From assembly GCF_030651495.1 (NCBI RefSeq), contig NZ_JAUSFI010000088.1, positions 58,321-122,320 of the forward strand: a DNA stretch of 64,000 bases, written 5' to 3'. Shown piece after piece: positions 1 to 9,547 of this stretch (its first letter is position 1; each line of letters opens with the position of its first letter). The DNA is from Undibacterium sp. Lineage in GTDB: Bacteria > Pseudomonadota > Gammaproteobacteria > Burkholderiales > Burkholderiaceae_D. The notes under the pieces were generated by a model. That model searched no databases. It saw nothing but the letters and a program-made list of their open reading frames with translations, and had not been told where the DNA came from. The position numbers were made by a program, and so were the translations under genes.

Positions 1-958
1 CGCTAATCAAACCGAGCAAAGCGGCAGTAGCAACTCGCCCCATATCGTAAAGTGGTTGATGAATGGTGGTTAATGGCGGCGTAGTGTAAAGCGATCCTGG
101 CAAATCATCGAAACCTATCAATGACACATCTTCGGGTACGCGGATTCCCTTGCGATAAAAACTAAGCCTGACGCCGTATGCAATCTGATCATTGGCGGCA
201 AAAACGGCACTAAATTGTTGCTGAGTATCGAACAAGCGATTGACTGCCACTAAACCACTGGCTTCATGAAAATCTCCCTCAACAACTAAATTGGCATCAA
301 ACTCAATATTAGCGCTTTGCAATGCCCGACGATATCCGGCCAAACGTTCGCTAGCATCGGTGTTATTAGCAGGACCAGTCACAAAAGCGATGCGCCTATG
401 TCCCAATTCAATCAGATGACGAACCGCCAGATAAGCTCCGTTCTCATTGTCCAGTTTAAAACCGATCGCAGTCTTACTTTGCAACGAACGGCCAGTCGCC
501 ACAATAGGACGCTGATTAGAAAAATGTAGCACATCCTTATCAGCGATACGCCCAGACAACAAAATGATGCCATCTACTTTACGCGCCAGCAGTAACTTGA
601 TACGAGCAGCTTCTTCCTGTGCATTCCAATGGCCACTGACAATTACCGATGCGTAACCGGTGTCTTTAAGCCCATCATCCACGCCTCGTAAAGTTTCATC
701 AAAGAACGGGCTAGAAATATCCTGTACCACAATACCGATGGTCATCGATCGTCCGCTTTTAAGACTCTGCGCCAGCTGATTCGGCTCAAAATGCATCTGC
801 TCAATCGCTGTCTCGACCGCTTTGCGTTTATCTGCGGAGACTTTAGCGGTGCCATTCAAGATACGCGATACCGTGCTAGGAGACACGCCTGCTGCGCGCG
901 CCACATCTAATAAAGTCACTGGACTGTTATTCATTTCATTATCGACCACTTCGTGCAT
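1..958 (-). CDS. LacI-family transcriptional regulator (3' end truncated by window edge)
   Basis: Reverse-strand translation from ATG at 958 gives an N-terminal LacI HTH (..VTLLDVARAAGVSPSTVSRILNGTAKVSADKRKAVETAIEQMHFEPNQLAQSLKSGRSMTIGIVVQDISSPFFDE..); open to the window edge. Confidence 0.9.
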   Translation of the reverse strand, partial: MHEVVDNEMNNSPVTLLDVARAAGVSPSTVSRILNGTAKVSADKRKAVETAIEQMHFEPNQLAQSLKSGRSMTIGIVVQDISSPFFDETLRGVDDGLKDTGYASVIVSGHWNAQEEAARIKLLLARKVDGIILLSGRIADKDVLHFSNQRPIVATGRSLQSKTAIGFKLDNENGAYLAVRHLIELGHRRIAFVTGPANNTDASERLAGYRRALQSANIEFDANLVVEGDFHEASGLVAVNRLFDTQQQFSAVFAANDQIAYGVRLSFYRKGIRVPEDVSLIGFDDLPGSLYTTPPLTTIHQPLYDMGRVATAALLGLIS

Positions 959-989
959 TCCTCATTTTGTGCGGCTTTACAGAATATTA

Positions 990-1003
990 TGAAATCCTTT
1001 TCA
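990..1003. promoter_or_regulatory. Imperfect LacI-type operator TGAAATCCTTTTCA upstream of the LacI gene
   Basis: Near match to the perfect palindrome TGAAAACGTTTTCA at 1339-1352; lies just upstream of the regulator start. Confidence 0.5.
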
Positions 1004-1338
1004 ATAGCAGAATAGCATAAATTGCTTTTTCTCTCTTATAAAATAGCCAAAATATCAGAAGCTGATCTTACTTTCACTGAAGTCACATGGCAACTCATGG
1101 CTTTATAAAAAATAATGCGATAAATACTCTTAGTCACCATGTTAAACCCCAAAGCGCGCAACTTGAGCGATGTTCAGATGCAAAATACTTTCAAACTTGT
1201 ATCAACTTCATAAAACGAAAAATTATTTTATTAGCGATGATTTTCCTATGAGTAAATACTAAGAGTAGTGAAGGCAGAGCAAAAAAATGTTTTGCTGATT
1301 GACAGCAGTTAATCTCAATGTTAAATTTCAGTAAATTA

Positions 1339-1352
1339 TGAAAACGTTTTCA
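1339..1352. promoter_or_regulatory. Perfect palindromic LacI-family operator TGAAAACGTTTTCA
   Basis: 14-bp perfect palindrome with central CG between a LacI-family gene and a GH1 gene. Confidence 0.7.
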
Positions 1353-1512
1353 AGATAAAAATAATACCTTTACTTTGATCAACTCATGGACCAATTCCAT
1401 CACACCATTAGTAGTCATGCGCTCAGTTGAAAACTACCCCATCCCATTGGCATTACTCATGATGCCAATGCCCAACGATACAGAATGGCCGCGTTGATGC
1501 CAGGTCCAGAGA

Positions 1513-1812
1513 TTGCACTTAGATGCCTTATATAACGCAACGGAACAAGGTGTCGATATACGCGAATATTTCTATTCGAGCCTGATAGATAACTTTACAT
1601 CGGTCCCCGGTGATATCCAAGTTGGTGAATCAGATGTCTCTCACCGCCCCTGCGTAGCAACGGAGTTACAGCTCGATCAAACCAGCATCATTCGTCGAGG
1701 GCAATTGGGAGATCCCCAGATTGTGCTTGCCGATCTAAACGAATATGGACAAAGGTCAATAAAAACCATTGCAATAAAACAACACGCTGAGGGTGAGCTA
1801 CGTTTGGCATGA
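1513..1812 (+). pseudogene. Composite remnant: GH1 C-terminal motif followed by a LacI-like C-terminal tail
   Basis: HLDALYNATEQGVDIREYFYSSLIDNF aligns with LHALHQAIAQGVDVQGYFYWSLLDNFEW of the intact downstream GH1; the tail (PQIVLADLNEYGQRSIKTIAIKQHAEGELRLA) resembles LacI-family effector-domain C-termini. Confidence 0.5.
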
Positions 1813-1918
1813 GCGCCCTCTTCACTGGTATTTATGCTGAGTTAAAACGAGCTTTAAATGAATTTCAACCTACGACAAGCTAACGCGTCATCACTCACTA
1901 TTTTTTTTAATTACTCCT

Positions 1919-3283
1919 ATGCACAATAAAAATTCCACGATAAATTTCCCTTCTTCATTTACCTGGGGTGTAGCGACCAGCGCCTATCAAATAGAAGGCG
2001 CCTCGGCAATTGATGGCCGTGGTCCGTCGATCTGGGATACTTTTACCCATACGCCTGACAAGATCATCGATGGCAGCACTGGCGACGTTGCCTGCGACCA
2101 CTACCATCATTGGGTTGAAGATGTCGAGATCATCGCTGCGCTGAATGTGAATGCCTACCGTTTTTCCATTTCCTGGTCACGTGTGCAGCCACTCGGTTAT
2201 GGACCATGGAATGAAAAAGGGTTTGAATTTTACGCAAAACTACTGGACAAACTGGCAGAAAAAAACATCGCGGCGCATGTCACGCTCTACCACTGGGATT
2301 TGCCACAGGGTTTACAAGATCGGGGGGGCTGGCTTAATCGAGAGACAGCCACCCGCTTCGCCGACTATGCCGCCGAAGTGGCGCGTCGTTTTGGCGATCG
2401 AATTACCACCATCGCCACCCATAATGAACCATGGTGCAGCGCCAATCTAGGCTATGGCAATGGGCAATTTGCTCCAGGCATCGCCGATACTGCGCTGTCG
2501 ATTCAGGTATCACACCACTTGCTATTGTCACACGGACTGGCAATACAGGCGATGCGCGCCGTCTTGCGCAATCTCAACAGCTCGACCAAACTCGGGATCG
2601 TATTAAACCAGTGGACCGCTATGCCGGCTACGGATAGTCCGCAAGATAGGGCCGAGGCAGAGTGGGAATACGCACGCTCAGTACAATGGTATATGGACCC
2701 GATTTTCAAACTAAAATATCCTCAAAAGGCGCTCGATAGAATGGATTTAAACAAATTTTTGGTGCATGAAAATGATATGAACGATATCGGGCAAGCGATT
2801 GATTTTTTGGGCGTAAATTATTACACCCGCGCTTACGTCAGCACCGAAAATCCGCCGAAAAAACCAGAAGGAAAATTAGGTTTTAGCGATATGGGCTGGG
2901 AAATTTATCCGGATGGGCTGACTGATCTGCTACTTCGGCTGCAGCGCGAATACCCTCGTTTACCACCAATCTACATCACAGAAAATGGCATGGCAGCGGC
3001 AGACAAAATTGAGGGTGGCAAAATCAGTGACGAGACACGCATTGAGTACGTGCGCCTGCATCTGCACGCGCTGCACCAAGCGATCGCGCAAGGGGTTGAC
3101 GTGCAAGGTTATTTTTACTGGAGCCTGCTGGATAACTTTGAATGGAATTCAGGCTATGCCAAACGCTTCGGCTTGGTTTATGTAGATTACGACACGCAAG
3201 AACGCATACTAAAAGACAGCGCACTCTGGTACCGAGATTTTATCGCAGCTCAAATGCAGGCGGCACGAAGTAAAATCCAATAA
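1919..3283 (+). CDS. GH1 family beta-glucosidase
   Basis: FPSSFTWGVATSAYQIEGA start, THNEPW acid/base and YITENG nucleophile motifs, YFYWSLLDNFEW C-terminus. Confidence 0.95.
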   Translation: MHNKNSTINFPSSFTWGVATSAYQIEGASAIDGRGPSIWDTFTHTPDKIIDGSTGDVACDHYHHWVEDVEIIAALNVNAYRFSISWSRVQPLGYGPWNEKGFEFYAKLLDKLAEKNIAAHVTLYHWDLPQGLQDRGGWLNRETATRFADYAAEVARRFGDRITTIATHNEPWCSANLGYGNGQFAPGIADTALSIQVSHHLLLSHGLAIQAMRAVLRNLNSSTKLGIVLNQWTAMPATDSPQDRAEAEWEYARSVQWYMDPIFKLKYPQKALDRMDLNKFLVHENDMNDIGQAIDFLGVNYYTRAYVSTENPPKKPEGKLGFSDMGWEIYPDGLTDLLLRLQREYPRLPPIYITENGMAAADKIEGGKISDETRIEYVRLHLHALHQAIAQGVDVQGYFYWSLLDNFEWNSGYAKRFGLVYVDYDTQERILKDSALWYRDFIAAQMQAARSKIQ

Positions 3284-3341
3284 CACATCAACCACGCCGG
3301 CAACTGAAACATCAATACAGTGCAAAGAAAAAGACAAAACT

Positions 3342-3371
3342 CGGCATGATTGAAAATTTTTAATCATGCCG
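3342..3371. repeat. Near-perfect 30-bp palindrome (hairpin) downstream of the GH1 gene
   Basis: CGGCATGATTgAAAATTTTtAATCATGCCG. Confidence 0.7.
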
Positions 3372-3380
3372 CCTTGAATA

Positions 3381-3436
3381 CGCAATGTCCATGCGGATTT
3401 CCGAGCATAATGACTGTAAATCCACATGGTGATTGC
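3381..3436. repeat. REP-like inverted repeat, copy 1
   Basis: GCAATGTCCATGCGGATTT ... AAATCCACATGGTGATTGC, 16/19 complementary arms; shares the CGCAxxxxCCATGCG core with copies at 17896 and 60122. Confidence 0.55.
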
Positions 3437-3487
3437 ATGTCGCTGTTTGAAATTTGAATCTTAGTCACTTCTTACATTCATCCAAGC

Positions 3488-5956
3488 ATGACAGACCTCG
3501 CTGGCCACTTTCGCCCCAGAATGACACTGCAAACCTTGGGGCGTGGCGACGGCTTGTTTGGCATGAAGCCGTCCGGCGCTTTTGGCCCGCGCGGCGGCAA
3601 TGTCACCGTGGTGCAAATCGACTGGCTATACCACAGCAGCGATGGGCTCCATTGGCAGACTCCGGCCCCTACCGTCTTGCTCAATCGCCGCCCGCAATCG
3701 AGCCAGATGCTGCTCGATGCACAGGGCCAGCCGGTGACGCTGCTGCGCGATCTGGGTGCCGAAGCCGACGCACTCGATAAAGTCTGGGATCTCGATCTGC
3801 ATCCCTTGCCCGCCAACAGCCTGCAATGGCGCAGCAAGGAAGCGGCGACGCAATTCGGTCCGCTCTGGAGCTTATTGCAGGAAGACTTTTTCGCCGATTT
3901 TTGGGCCGAACAATTGCCCCAGTTGCAGGCGCTGGGCTGGTCTATCGTGGTCGCGCCCGGCTTTGCGCACGAGAGCGTGACAGTCGATACCTGGCACCTG
4001 ATCATCGACCAGGATAGCGGCGAAATCAGCGGCAAAGAGGTGGCCTCGCGCTTGCACGGCCGCCCGGCAGAAATCGGCCGCCTCGGCCTACCGGCACGTG
4101 AAGGCTCTTGGCTGCTCAGCCTGGGCATAGAGATCGATGGCCAGCTCATCGATCTGGTGCCCTTGCTGGCCAATCTGTTACAGCGCGACGCCCGCTGGCT
4201 TAATGCCCGGCAAATTGCGGCGATTGACGATCTGGCGCTGATACGCTTGCGCGCGCCCGGCGGCAAGCGCATCGACGCCCAGGCGGCACCGCTGAAAGCC
4301 ATCGTCACACACATGCTGGAACTGCTCGGCGACGAGCGCCGCCAGCACAGCCCCTTGCCGGTTTCGGCTTGGGATAGCCAACGGCTGGACGCCTTGCGCC
4401 TGAGCCTGCAGGAAAGCCAGCCGGCGCGTGCCGGCAGCCACGGCGGCTGGCAGCTGCAAGGCGAAGCCGGCCTGCGCGATCTGGCCAGACGCCTGCAAGA
4501 TAGCGGCGGCTTACCAGTCATTAGCGCACCGGCCGGATTGGGCATCCGCTTGCGCCCGTATCAGTTGCATGGCGTCGCCTGGCTGCAATACCTGCGCCAG
4601 CAGCATCTGGCCGGCATCCTCGCCGACGATATGGGGCTGGGAAAAACCGCGCAAGCGCTGGCCCATCTTTTAATCGAAAAACAGGCCGGCCGGCTAGATT
4701 GCCCGGCCCTGATCGTGCTGCCGACTTCGCTGGTATTTAACTGGCAGGCCGAAGCGCAGCGCATGGCCCCCGATTTACGCGTGCTGAGCCTGCAAGGCGC
4801 GCAAAGAGCAGCATCGTTCGGCCAACTGAGCCAGGTCGATGTGGTGCTGACGACTTATCCGCTGATCTGGCGCGACCTGGAAGTATTGGAACAACAGCAA
4901 TTTCACCTGCTGATACTGGACGAAGCGCAAACCGTCAAGAATGCCGCCAGCCGCAGCGCCGATGCGGTGCGGCGCATCCGTGCCAGGCATCGCCTGTGCA
5001 TCACCGGCACCCCGCTGGAAAATAATCTGGGCGAACTCTGGACCCAGTTTGATTTTTTGATGCCAGGCTTTCTCGGCGATGCGCGCAGTTTTACCCGGCT
5101 GTGGCGCAAGCCGATCGAAGTCAATGGCGAAACCCTGCGTGCACAATTACTGGCACAACGGGTACGCCCGTTTATCTTGCGTCGCCGCAAAGAGGAGGTC
5201 GCCAGCGAACTGGCGCCAAAAACCGAAATCATCAAGCGCCTGAAACTTCAGGGCCAGCAGCGTGACCTGTACGAGAGCGTGCGCGTGGCAGCCGATGAGC
5301 AAGTGCGGCGGGTATTGCAGCGCAAAGGCTTTGCCGGCGCACAGATCAGCATCCTCGACGCCTTGCTAAAACTGCGCCAGGTGTGCTGTGACCCGTATCT
5401 ATTAAAGGGCAATCAACTGTCTGAGACCATGGAGCGCGCCAAGCTGGAGATGCTGGGCGATATGTTACCCGGCCTGGTGGCGGAAGGTCGCCGCGTGCTG
5501 GTGTTTTCCCAGTTCACCGAGATGCTTGACCTGATCGCAGCGCAACTGGCGGCACTCGCCCTGCCGTATTTATCGCTGACCGGACTAACCCCGCCGGCAC
5601 AACGCGGCAAGCTGGTGGCACGTTTTCAAAACAAGGAAGCGCCTATTTTGCTGATCAGCCTGAAAGCCGGTGGCGTCGGCCTCAACCTGACCGCCGCCGA
5701 CACCGTGATCCATATGGACCCATGGTGGAACCCGGCGGTGGAGGAACAGGCCACCGCCCGCGCCCACCGCATAGGCCAGGAGCAAGCCGTGTTTGTGTAT
5801 AAATTGGTGGTAGAAGGCAGCATAGAAGAGCGCATTCTAGAACTGCAAGCGCGCAAGGCGGCACTGGCAGAAGGCGTGCTGGGCAGCGACGCCGCACTGG
5901 CGCCCAAATTTAACGCCGCTGATTTGCAGGCGCTGCTGGCGCCGCTGGGTGTGTAG
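3488..5956 (+). CDS. SNF2/DEAD-box family helicase
   Basis: GILADDMGLGKTAQALAHL (Walker A), LILDEAQTVKN (DEAQ), ITGTPLENNLGELWTQFDFL, VFSQFTEMLDLI, HMDPWWNPAVEEQATARAHRIGQ. Confidence 0.93.
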   Translation: MTDLAGHFRPRMTLQTLGRGDGLFGMKPSGAFGPRGGNVTVVQIDWLYHSSDGLHWQTPAPTVLLNRRPQSSQMLLDAQGQPVTLLRDLGAEADALDKVWDLDLHPLPANSLQWRSKEAATQFGPLWSLLQEDFFADFWAEQLPQLQALGWSIVVAPGFAHESVTVDTWHLIIDQDSGEISGKEVASRLHGRPAEIGRLGLPAREGSWLLSLGIEIDGQLIDLVPLLANLLQRDARWLNARQIAAIDDLALIRLRAPGGKRIDAQAAPLKAIVTHMLELLGDERRQHSPLPVSAWDSQRLDALRLSLQESQPARAGSHGGWQLQGEAGLRDLARRLQDSGGLPVISAPAGLGIRLRPYQLHGVAWLQYLRQQHLAGILADDMGLGKTAQALAHLLIEKQAGRLDCPALIVLPTSLVFNWQAEAQRMAPDLRVLSLQGAQRAASFGQLSQVDVVLTTYPLIWRDLEVLEQQQFHLLILDEAQTVKNAASRSADAVRRIRARHRLCITGTPLENNLGELWTQFDFLMPGFLGDARSFTRLWRKPIEVNGETLRAQLLAQRVRPFILRRRKEEVASELAPKTEIIKRLKLQGQQRDLYESVRVAADEQVRRVLQRKGFAGAQISILDALLKLRQVCCDPYLLKGNQLSETMERAKLEMLGDMLPGLVAEGRRVLVFSQFTEMLDLIAAQLAALALPYLSLTGLTPPAQRGKLVARFQNKEAPILLISLKAGGVGLNLTAADTVIHMDPWWNPAVEEQATARAHRIGQEQAVFVYKLVVEGSIEERILELQARKAALAEGVLGSDAALAPKFNAADLQALLAPLGV

Positions 5957-5987
5957 GGTACGCCGTGCGCCCCCTACCCGCCGGCTG

Positions 5988-6707
5988 TTATTTTTTGCGA
6001 AACACCAAATCCCAAACCCCATGCCCGAGCTTCAGGCCACGGTTTTCAAACTTGGTCACGGGACGATAATCAGGCCGTGGCGCATAGGCCTCGGCCGTGT
6101 TTTCCAGTGTCGCTTCAGCGCCTAATACTTCCAGCATCTGCACTGCATACTCTTCCCAATCGGTAGCGCAATGCAGGTAGCCGCCAGCCGCGATCCGCGA
6201 TGCCAGCAAGGCCACCAGCGGCCCCTGGATCAGGCGGCGTTTATTATGCCGCGCCTTGTGCCATGGATCAGGAAAAAACACATGCACGCCGGCCAGCGAA
6301 CCGGGCGCAATCATATGCGTCAGCACTTCAAATGCATCGTGCTGGATAATGCGCTGGTTTTGCAAGCCCATCGCATCGGTCAGCTTTAGCAAGCTACCGA
6401 CGCCCGGCGTATGCACCTCGACACCGATAAAATTTTTCTCCGGCATCAGGGCCGAAATTTTGGCGCTGGTCTCGCCCATGCCAAAACCGATCTCAAAAAT
6501 CGTCGGCGCCGTACGGCCAAATGCCGCCGCCACATCGAGTTCGGCTTTTTGATACGGAATACAGTAACGCGGCCCCAGGGTTTCTATCGCCCTACCCTGC
6601 GCATCAGACAAGCGCCCGGCACGCGTCACGAAACTGCGGATGCGATGCTCAGTTGGATCATAAAAAAGCGGCTTGTTATTGCCATCGAGGGGTTTGGTAT
6701 CAGACAT
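5988..6707 (-). CDS. trmB: tRNA (guanine-N7-)-methyltransferase
   Basis: [50 protein letters not shown]; start chosen at MSDTKPLD (longer ORF to 6836 overlaps a tRNA fragment). Confidence 0.93.
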   Translation of the reverse strand: MSDTKPLDGNNKPLFYDPTEHRIRSFVTRAGRLSDAQGRAIETLGPRYCIPYQKAELDVAAAFGRTAPTIFEIGFGMGETSAKISALMPEKNFIGVEVHTPGVGSLLKLTDAMGLQNQRIIQHDAFEVLTHMIAPGSLAGVHVFFPDPWHKARHNKRRLIQGPLVALLASRIAAGGYLHCATDWEEYAVQMLEVLGAEATLENTAEAYAPRPDYRPVTKFENRGLKLGHGVWDLVFRKK

Positions 6708-6756
6708 GGAAGGAAGAAAGTAAGAAATGAGGTAAGGCCGATGAGGCGAAATGCGC

Positions 6757-6803
6757 TGGGGCGGGTGAAGGGAGTCGAACCCTTGTGCCAAGCTTGCGAA
6801 GCT
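6757..6803 (-). pseudogene. tRNA-Gly 3'-half remnant
   Basis: Reverse complement AGCTTCGCAAGCTTGGCACAAGGGTTCGACTCCCTTCACCCGCCCCA matches the 3' 47 nt of the intact tRNA-Gly(CCC) at 10995-11068 at 40/47 positions by hand alignment; no 5' acceptor or D-arm found. Confidence 0.65.
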
Positions 6804-7518
6804 ATACTGGCTTTTCAATACTGGCGCGTGCTTCAAGCCGATTCCGGTTCCGCAAAAACCATATTCTAACAGATCGTCTAGACTCGAAAATTAAATTGAA
6901 ACGCCATTTTTGGGAAGTATTTCTCACAACGCCATCTCGTCCAAATTAACCCAGCCGTCACTAACAACAGAAGTTTTTACTCTCTCTTTAGAACAGAAAA
7001 AAACCCGTTTGGAATATTTTCAGAAGCAATGAGCTCATCCTTCCGGCAATGCTTTATAAAATAAGAAAATTTTTTCACTCTTCATAATTTGCAATTTTCG
7101 CTTCACCAGTTGTCCATAAAAAAGTATCTCCATCTTTTAGCATGGAAAAATATTGCTTTTTTAGATCGCATTCCGAAAGCAGAATGACATCTCCATTTAT
7201 CGTGTCTTTTGCGAATTCGCAAAGTCAGCATAAATAGGAAAACCATACTGAAATCATGCTTCGCCAATATCGTTTCGGTGGGAGCGACAAGTACGAAGCT
7301 AGGGGAAAATGTAAACAATTGAAGTAAATCTTGATGGCTATATCAGGACATAGAGGATGGCCCCAGACGTACCATGTTGACACACTGTCGGCATTCTTAG
7401 CATTCAGCCAGTTCTGAAAAGATGATGAATCTGTTTTGAGCTGACGCTATGGTTAGTTGAGAGGGATATCTCATTCAGATTACGCATTTTGCTTACCTTG
7501 CTAACTCTTCGCAGGCTC

Positions 7519-8616
7519 ATGACGCCAATGCCAGACACATCAGAAACCAAGAAAATTAGCAAGCTGCCAGCCAGACTCCGGTTTTTACAAGAGACCTTAT
7601 CTTATCGACAGCCGGATCAAGCGCTGACTTGTATTGAGACCCATATGTCCTGGGTATTTTTAATCGGCAACAGCGTGTTTAAGATGAAGAAGCCGGTACG
7701 TTTTCCCTTTCTTGATTTTTCTACCGTAAAGGCGCGCGAATTTTATTGCAGGGAAGAGGTCAGGCTCAATGCCCGGCTTGCGCCAGGAGTGTACCTGGGC
7801 CTAATGGCTTTGCAGCTGGTCAATGGCAATCTGATACTGGTGCCAGAGGCACAATTATCAGGCACAGGCGAGACACTGGACTGGCTGGTGGTAATGCGGC
7901 GCCTGCCTGCACAACGTATGCTGCACCAACTGGTTATTGATAATGCCGTCAGCGCCAGTGAGATTGACGGGTTGATCGAGATCCTGAGTCATTTTTATCG
8001 TTTCGCGAGGGTCGCTGAAATTACACCCGATGACTATCTGTCGCGCTTTGCGCATCAGCAGACTTTGGCTAGGGAGATCTTGTTACGCCCACAGTTCGAT
8101 TTGCGTGGTGCGGCGCTGGTAGTAAACCGTTTCGATTTAATCTTGTCACAAGGTGCCGGCCGGTTGCGAAACCGCGTCTTGAAAAGGCGGGTGCTGGAGG
8201 GGCACGGAGACCTGCGACCGGAACACGTATGTTTGTTGCAACCACCATTAGTGATCGACTGCCTGGAGTTCAATCTGCAAATGCGCCAAGTCGACCCTTT
8301 TGATGAAATTGCCTTCCTTAGTCTGGAATGCGCAATGCTAGCTGATGAAACAGGTGCAGAGATGAAGACTGCTTGGATAGGTGAGCGCCTCGCCGCCGGC
8401 CTGGCTACCGCATTAGACGAAAAAGTCGACCCAGCACTGCTCCACCTGTATATGGCACACCGGGCCATTCTGCGTGCCCGCCTTGCCATGGCACATTTGC
8501 TTGATCCGCAACCACGTACGCCTGAAAAATGGCATCCCCTGGCGCAACGCTACCTTGATCGGGCATTAAGGTCGATGCACCATTTCAACGCAGCCATGCA
8601 TAGTGACTCTCCCTGA
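7519..8616 (+). CDS. COG2187-like aminoglycoside phosphotransferase-fold protein without the C-terminal P-loop domain
   Basis: IETHMSWVFLIGNSVFKMKKPVRFPFLDFSTVKAREFYCREEVRLNARLAPGVYLG; GHGDLRPEHVCLLQPPLVIDCLEFN (catalytic-loop-like); start within the ORF uncertain. Confidence 0.75.
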   Translation: MTPMPDTSETKKISKLPARLRFLQETLSYRQPDQALTCIETHMSWVFLIGNSVFKMKKPVRFPFLDFSTVKAREFYCREEVRLNARLAPGVYLGLMALQLVNGNLILVPEAQLSGTGETLDWLVVMRRLPAQRMLHQLVIDNAVSASEIDGLIEILSHFYRFARVAEITPDDYLSRFAHQQTLAREILLRPQFDLRGAALVVNRFDLILSQGAGRLRNRVLKRRVLEGHGDLRPEHVCLLQPPLVIDCLEFNLQMRQVDPFDEIAFLSLECAMLADETGAEMKTAWIGERLAAGLATALDEKVDPALLHLYMAHRAILRARLAMAHLLDPQPRTPEKWHPLAQRYLDRALRSMHHFNAAMHSDSP

Positions 8617-9547
8617 TAGCTTGAGCAAATAAGGAGGCGGCAGAGACAAAGTGCAACTTGTTGTGCAGCATGGCATCAGCAGGCACGCGAAATGGAGGGA
8701 CGCTGTCAGTAACGATCAGTTTGGTAATACAGTCATTATTTAGCACCTCGCTGGCGGCTCCGGTAAAAAGGCCGTGCGCTGCGCATGCAACAACTTGCGT
8801 AGCACCGGCCGCCAGCAAAGCTCTAGCCGCCCGGATCATAGTATCACCGCTGGCAATCAGGTCATCGAGCAACAACACGCACATCTGCCTGACATCCCCT
8901 GCGACCAAATTCTCGCTGCTGACGATGTCGGCACTGCGGCGTTTGTCTACCATGGCAAAACCCACCGGTCGTTGCAGATGAATTTCCAGTGATTCGCGCC
9001 ACAGTTGCGCACGTTTGACACCACCAGGATCGGGCGATGCCACAGCCAAAGGACTGTCGCCGGCCAGCTCAATCGCTAGCTGATCAAAAATCAGGTGCGC
9101 TTCAAGATGTACGTTAATGCAACGAAAGGCATTCTGGAATGCGGCAACATTATGCACTTCCAATGCCATGACTTGCGCGGTGCCGACCGCCTCAAGCAGC
9201 TGCGCCACATAGCGCATGCTGACCGGATCGAAAGGCTTGGTCTGCCGGTCCTTTCTGGCATACGCAAGATAGGGCAACACTGCTGTCACGCGTGCGGCAC
9301 CATGCTCACGCAAGCTGGCAATAAACATCAACAGGCGAACCAGCTTGTCATCGGGACTTCGTTGCGCATCTCCGTGCAAGCTGCAGATGACATAGGCATC
9401 GGCGCCGCGCGGATCAGATAGCGAACGCAACTTATGTTCACCGTCGTCAAAATTGCGTTCTTCATGCGCCGCAATTGACCGATTCAGACAGGCGGCTAAG
9501 TTCTTTGCAAAGCTACTTTGAGGATCGAGGGAATATAACAGTTTCAT
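8585..9547 (-). CDS. Diverged ribose-phosphate pyrophosphokinase (PRPP synthetase) paralogue
   Basis: VLPYLAYARKDRQTKPFDPVSMRYVAQLLEA, SPDPGGVKRAQLW, VDKRRSADIVSSENL, VLLLDDLIASGDTMIRAARALLAAGA. Confidence 0.82.
   Translation of the reverse strand: MKLLYSLDPQSSFAKNLAACLNRSIAAHEERNFDDGEHKLRSLSDPRGADAYVICSLHGDAQRSPDDKLVRLLMFIASLREHGAARVTAVLPYLAYARKDRQTKPFDPVSMRYVAQLLEAVGTAQVMALEVHNVAAFQNAFRCINVHLEAHLIFDQLAIELAGDSPLAVASPDPGGVKRAQLWRESLEIHLQRPVGFAMVDKRRSADIVSSENLVAGDVRQMCVLLLDDLIASGDTMIRAARALLAAGATQVVACAAHGLFTGAASEVLNNDCITKLIVTDSVPPFRVPADAMLHNKLHFVSAASLFAQAIRESHYAWLR

Noticed and set aside
3478-4545. 355-aa minus-strand ORF inside the SNF2 helicase gene
   Set aside because: Antisense to a motif-rich helicase in GC-rich sequence; Arg/Ser/Pro-rich translation with no recognisable domain.
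6757-6860. tmRNA 3' end or complete split tRNA
   Set aside because: The T-arm and acceptor match tRNA-Gly(CCC); no tag-peptide ORF or complementary 5' GCGGGTG partner was found nearby.
7103-7318. 71-aa minus-strand ORF in the AT-rich gap of the putative island
   Set aside because: Short, no recognisable motif, low support as a gene.
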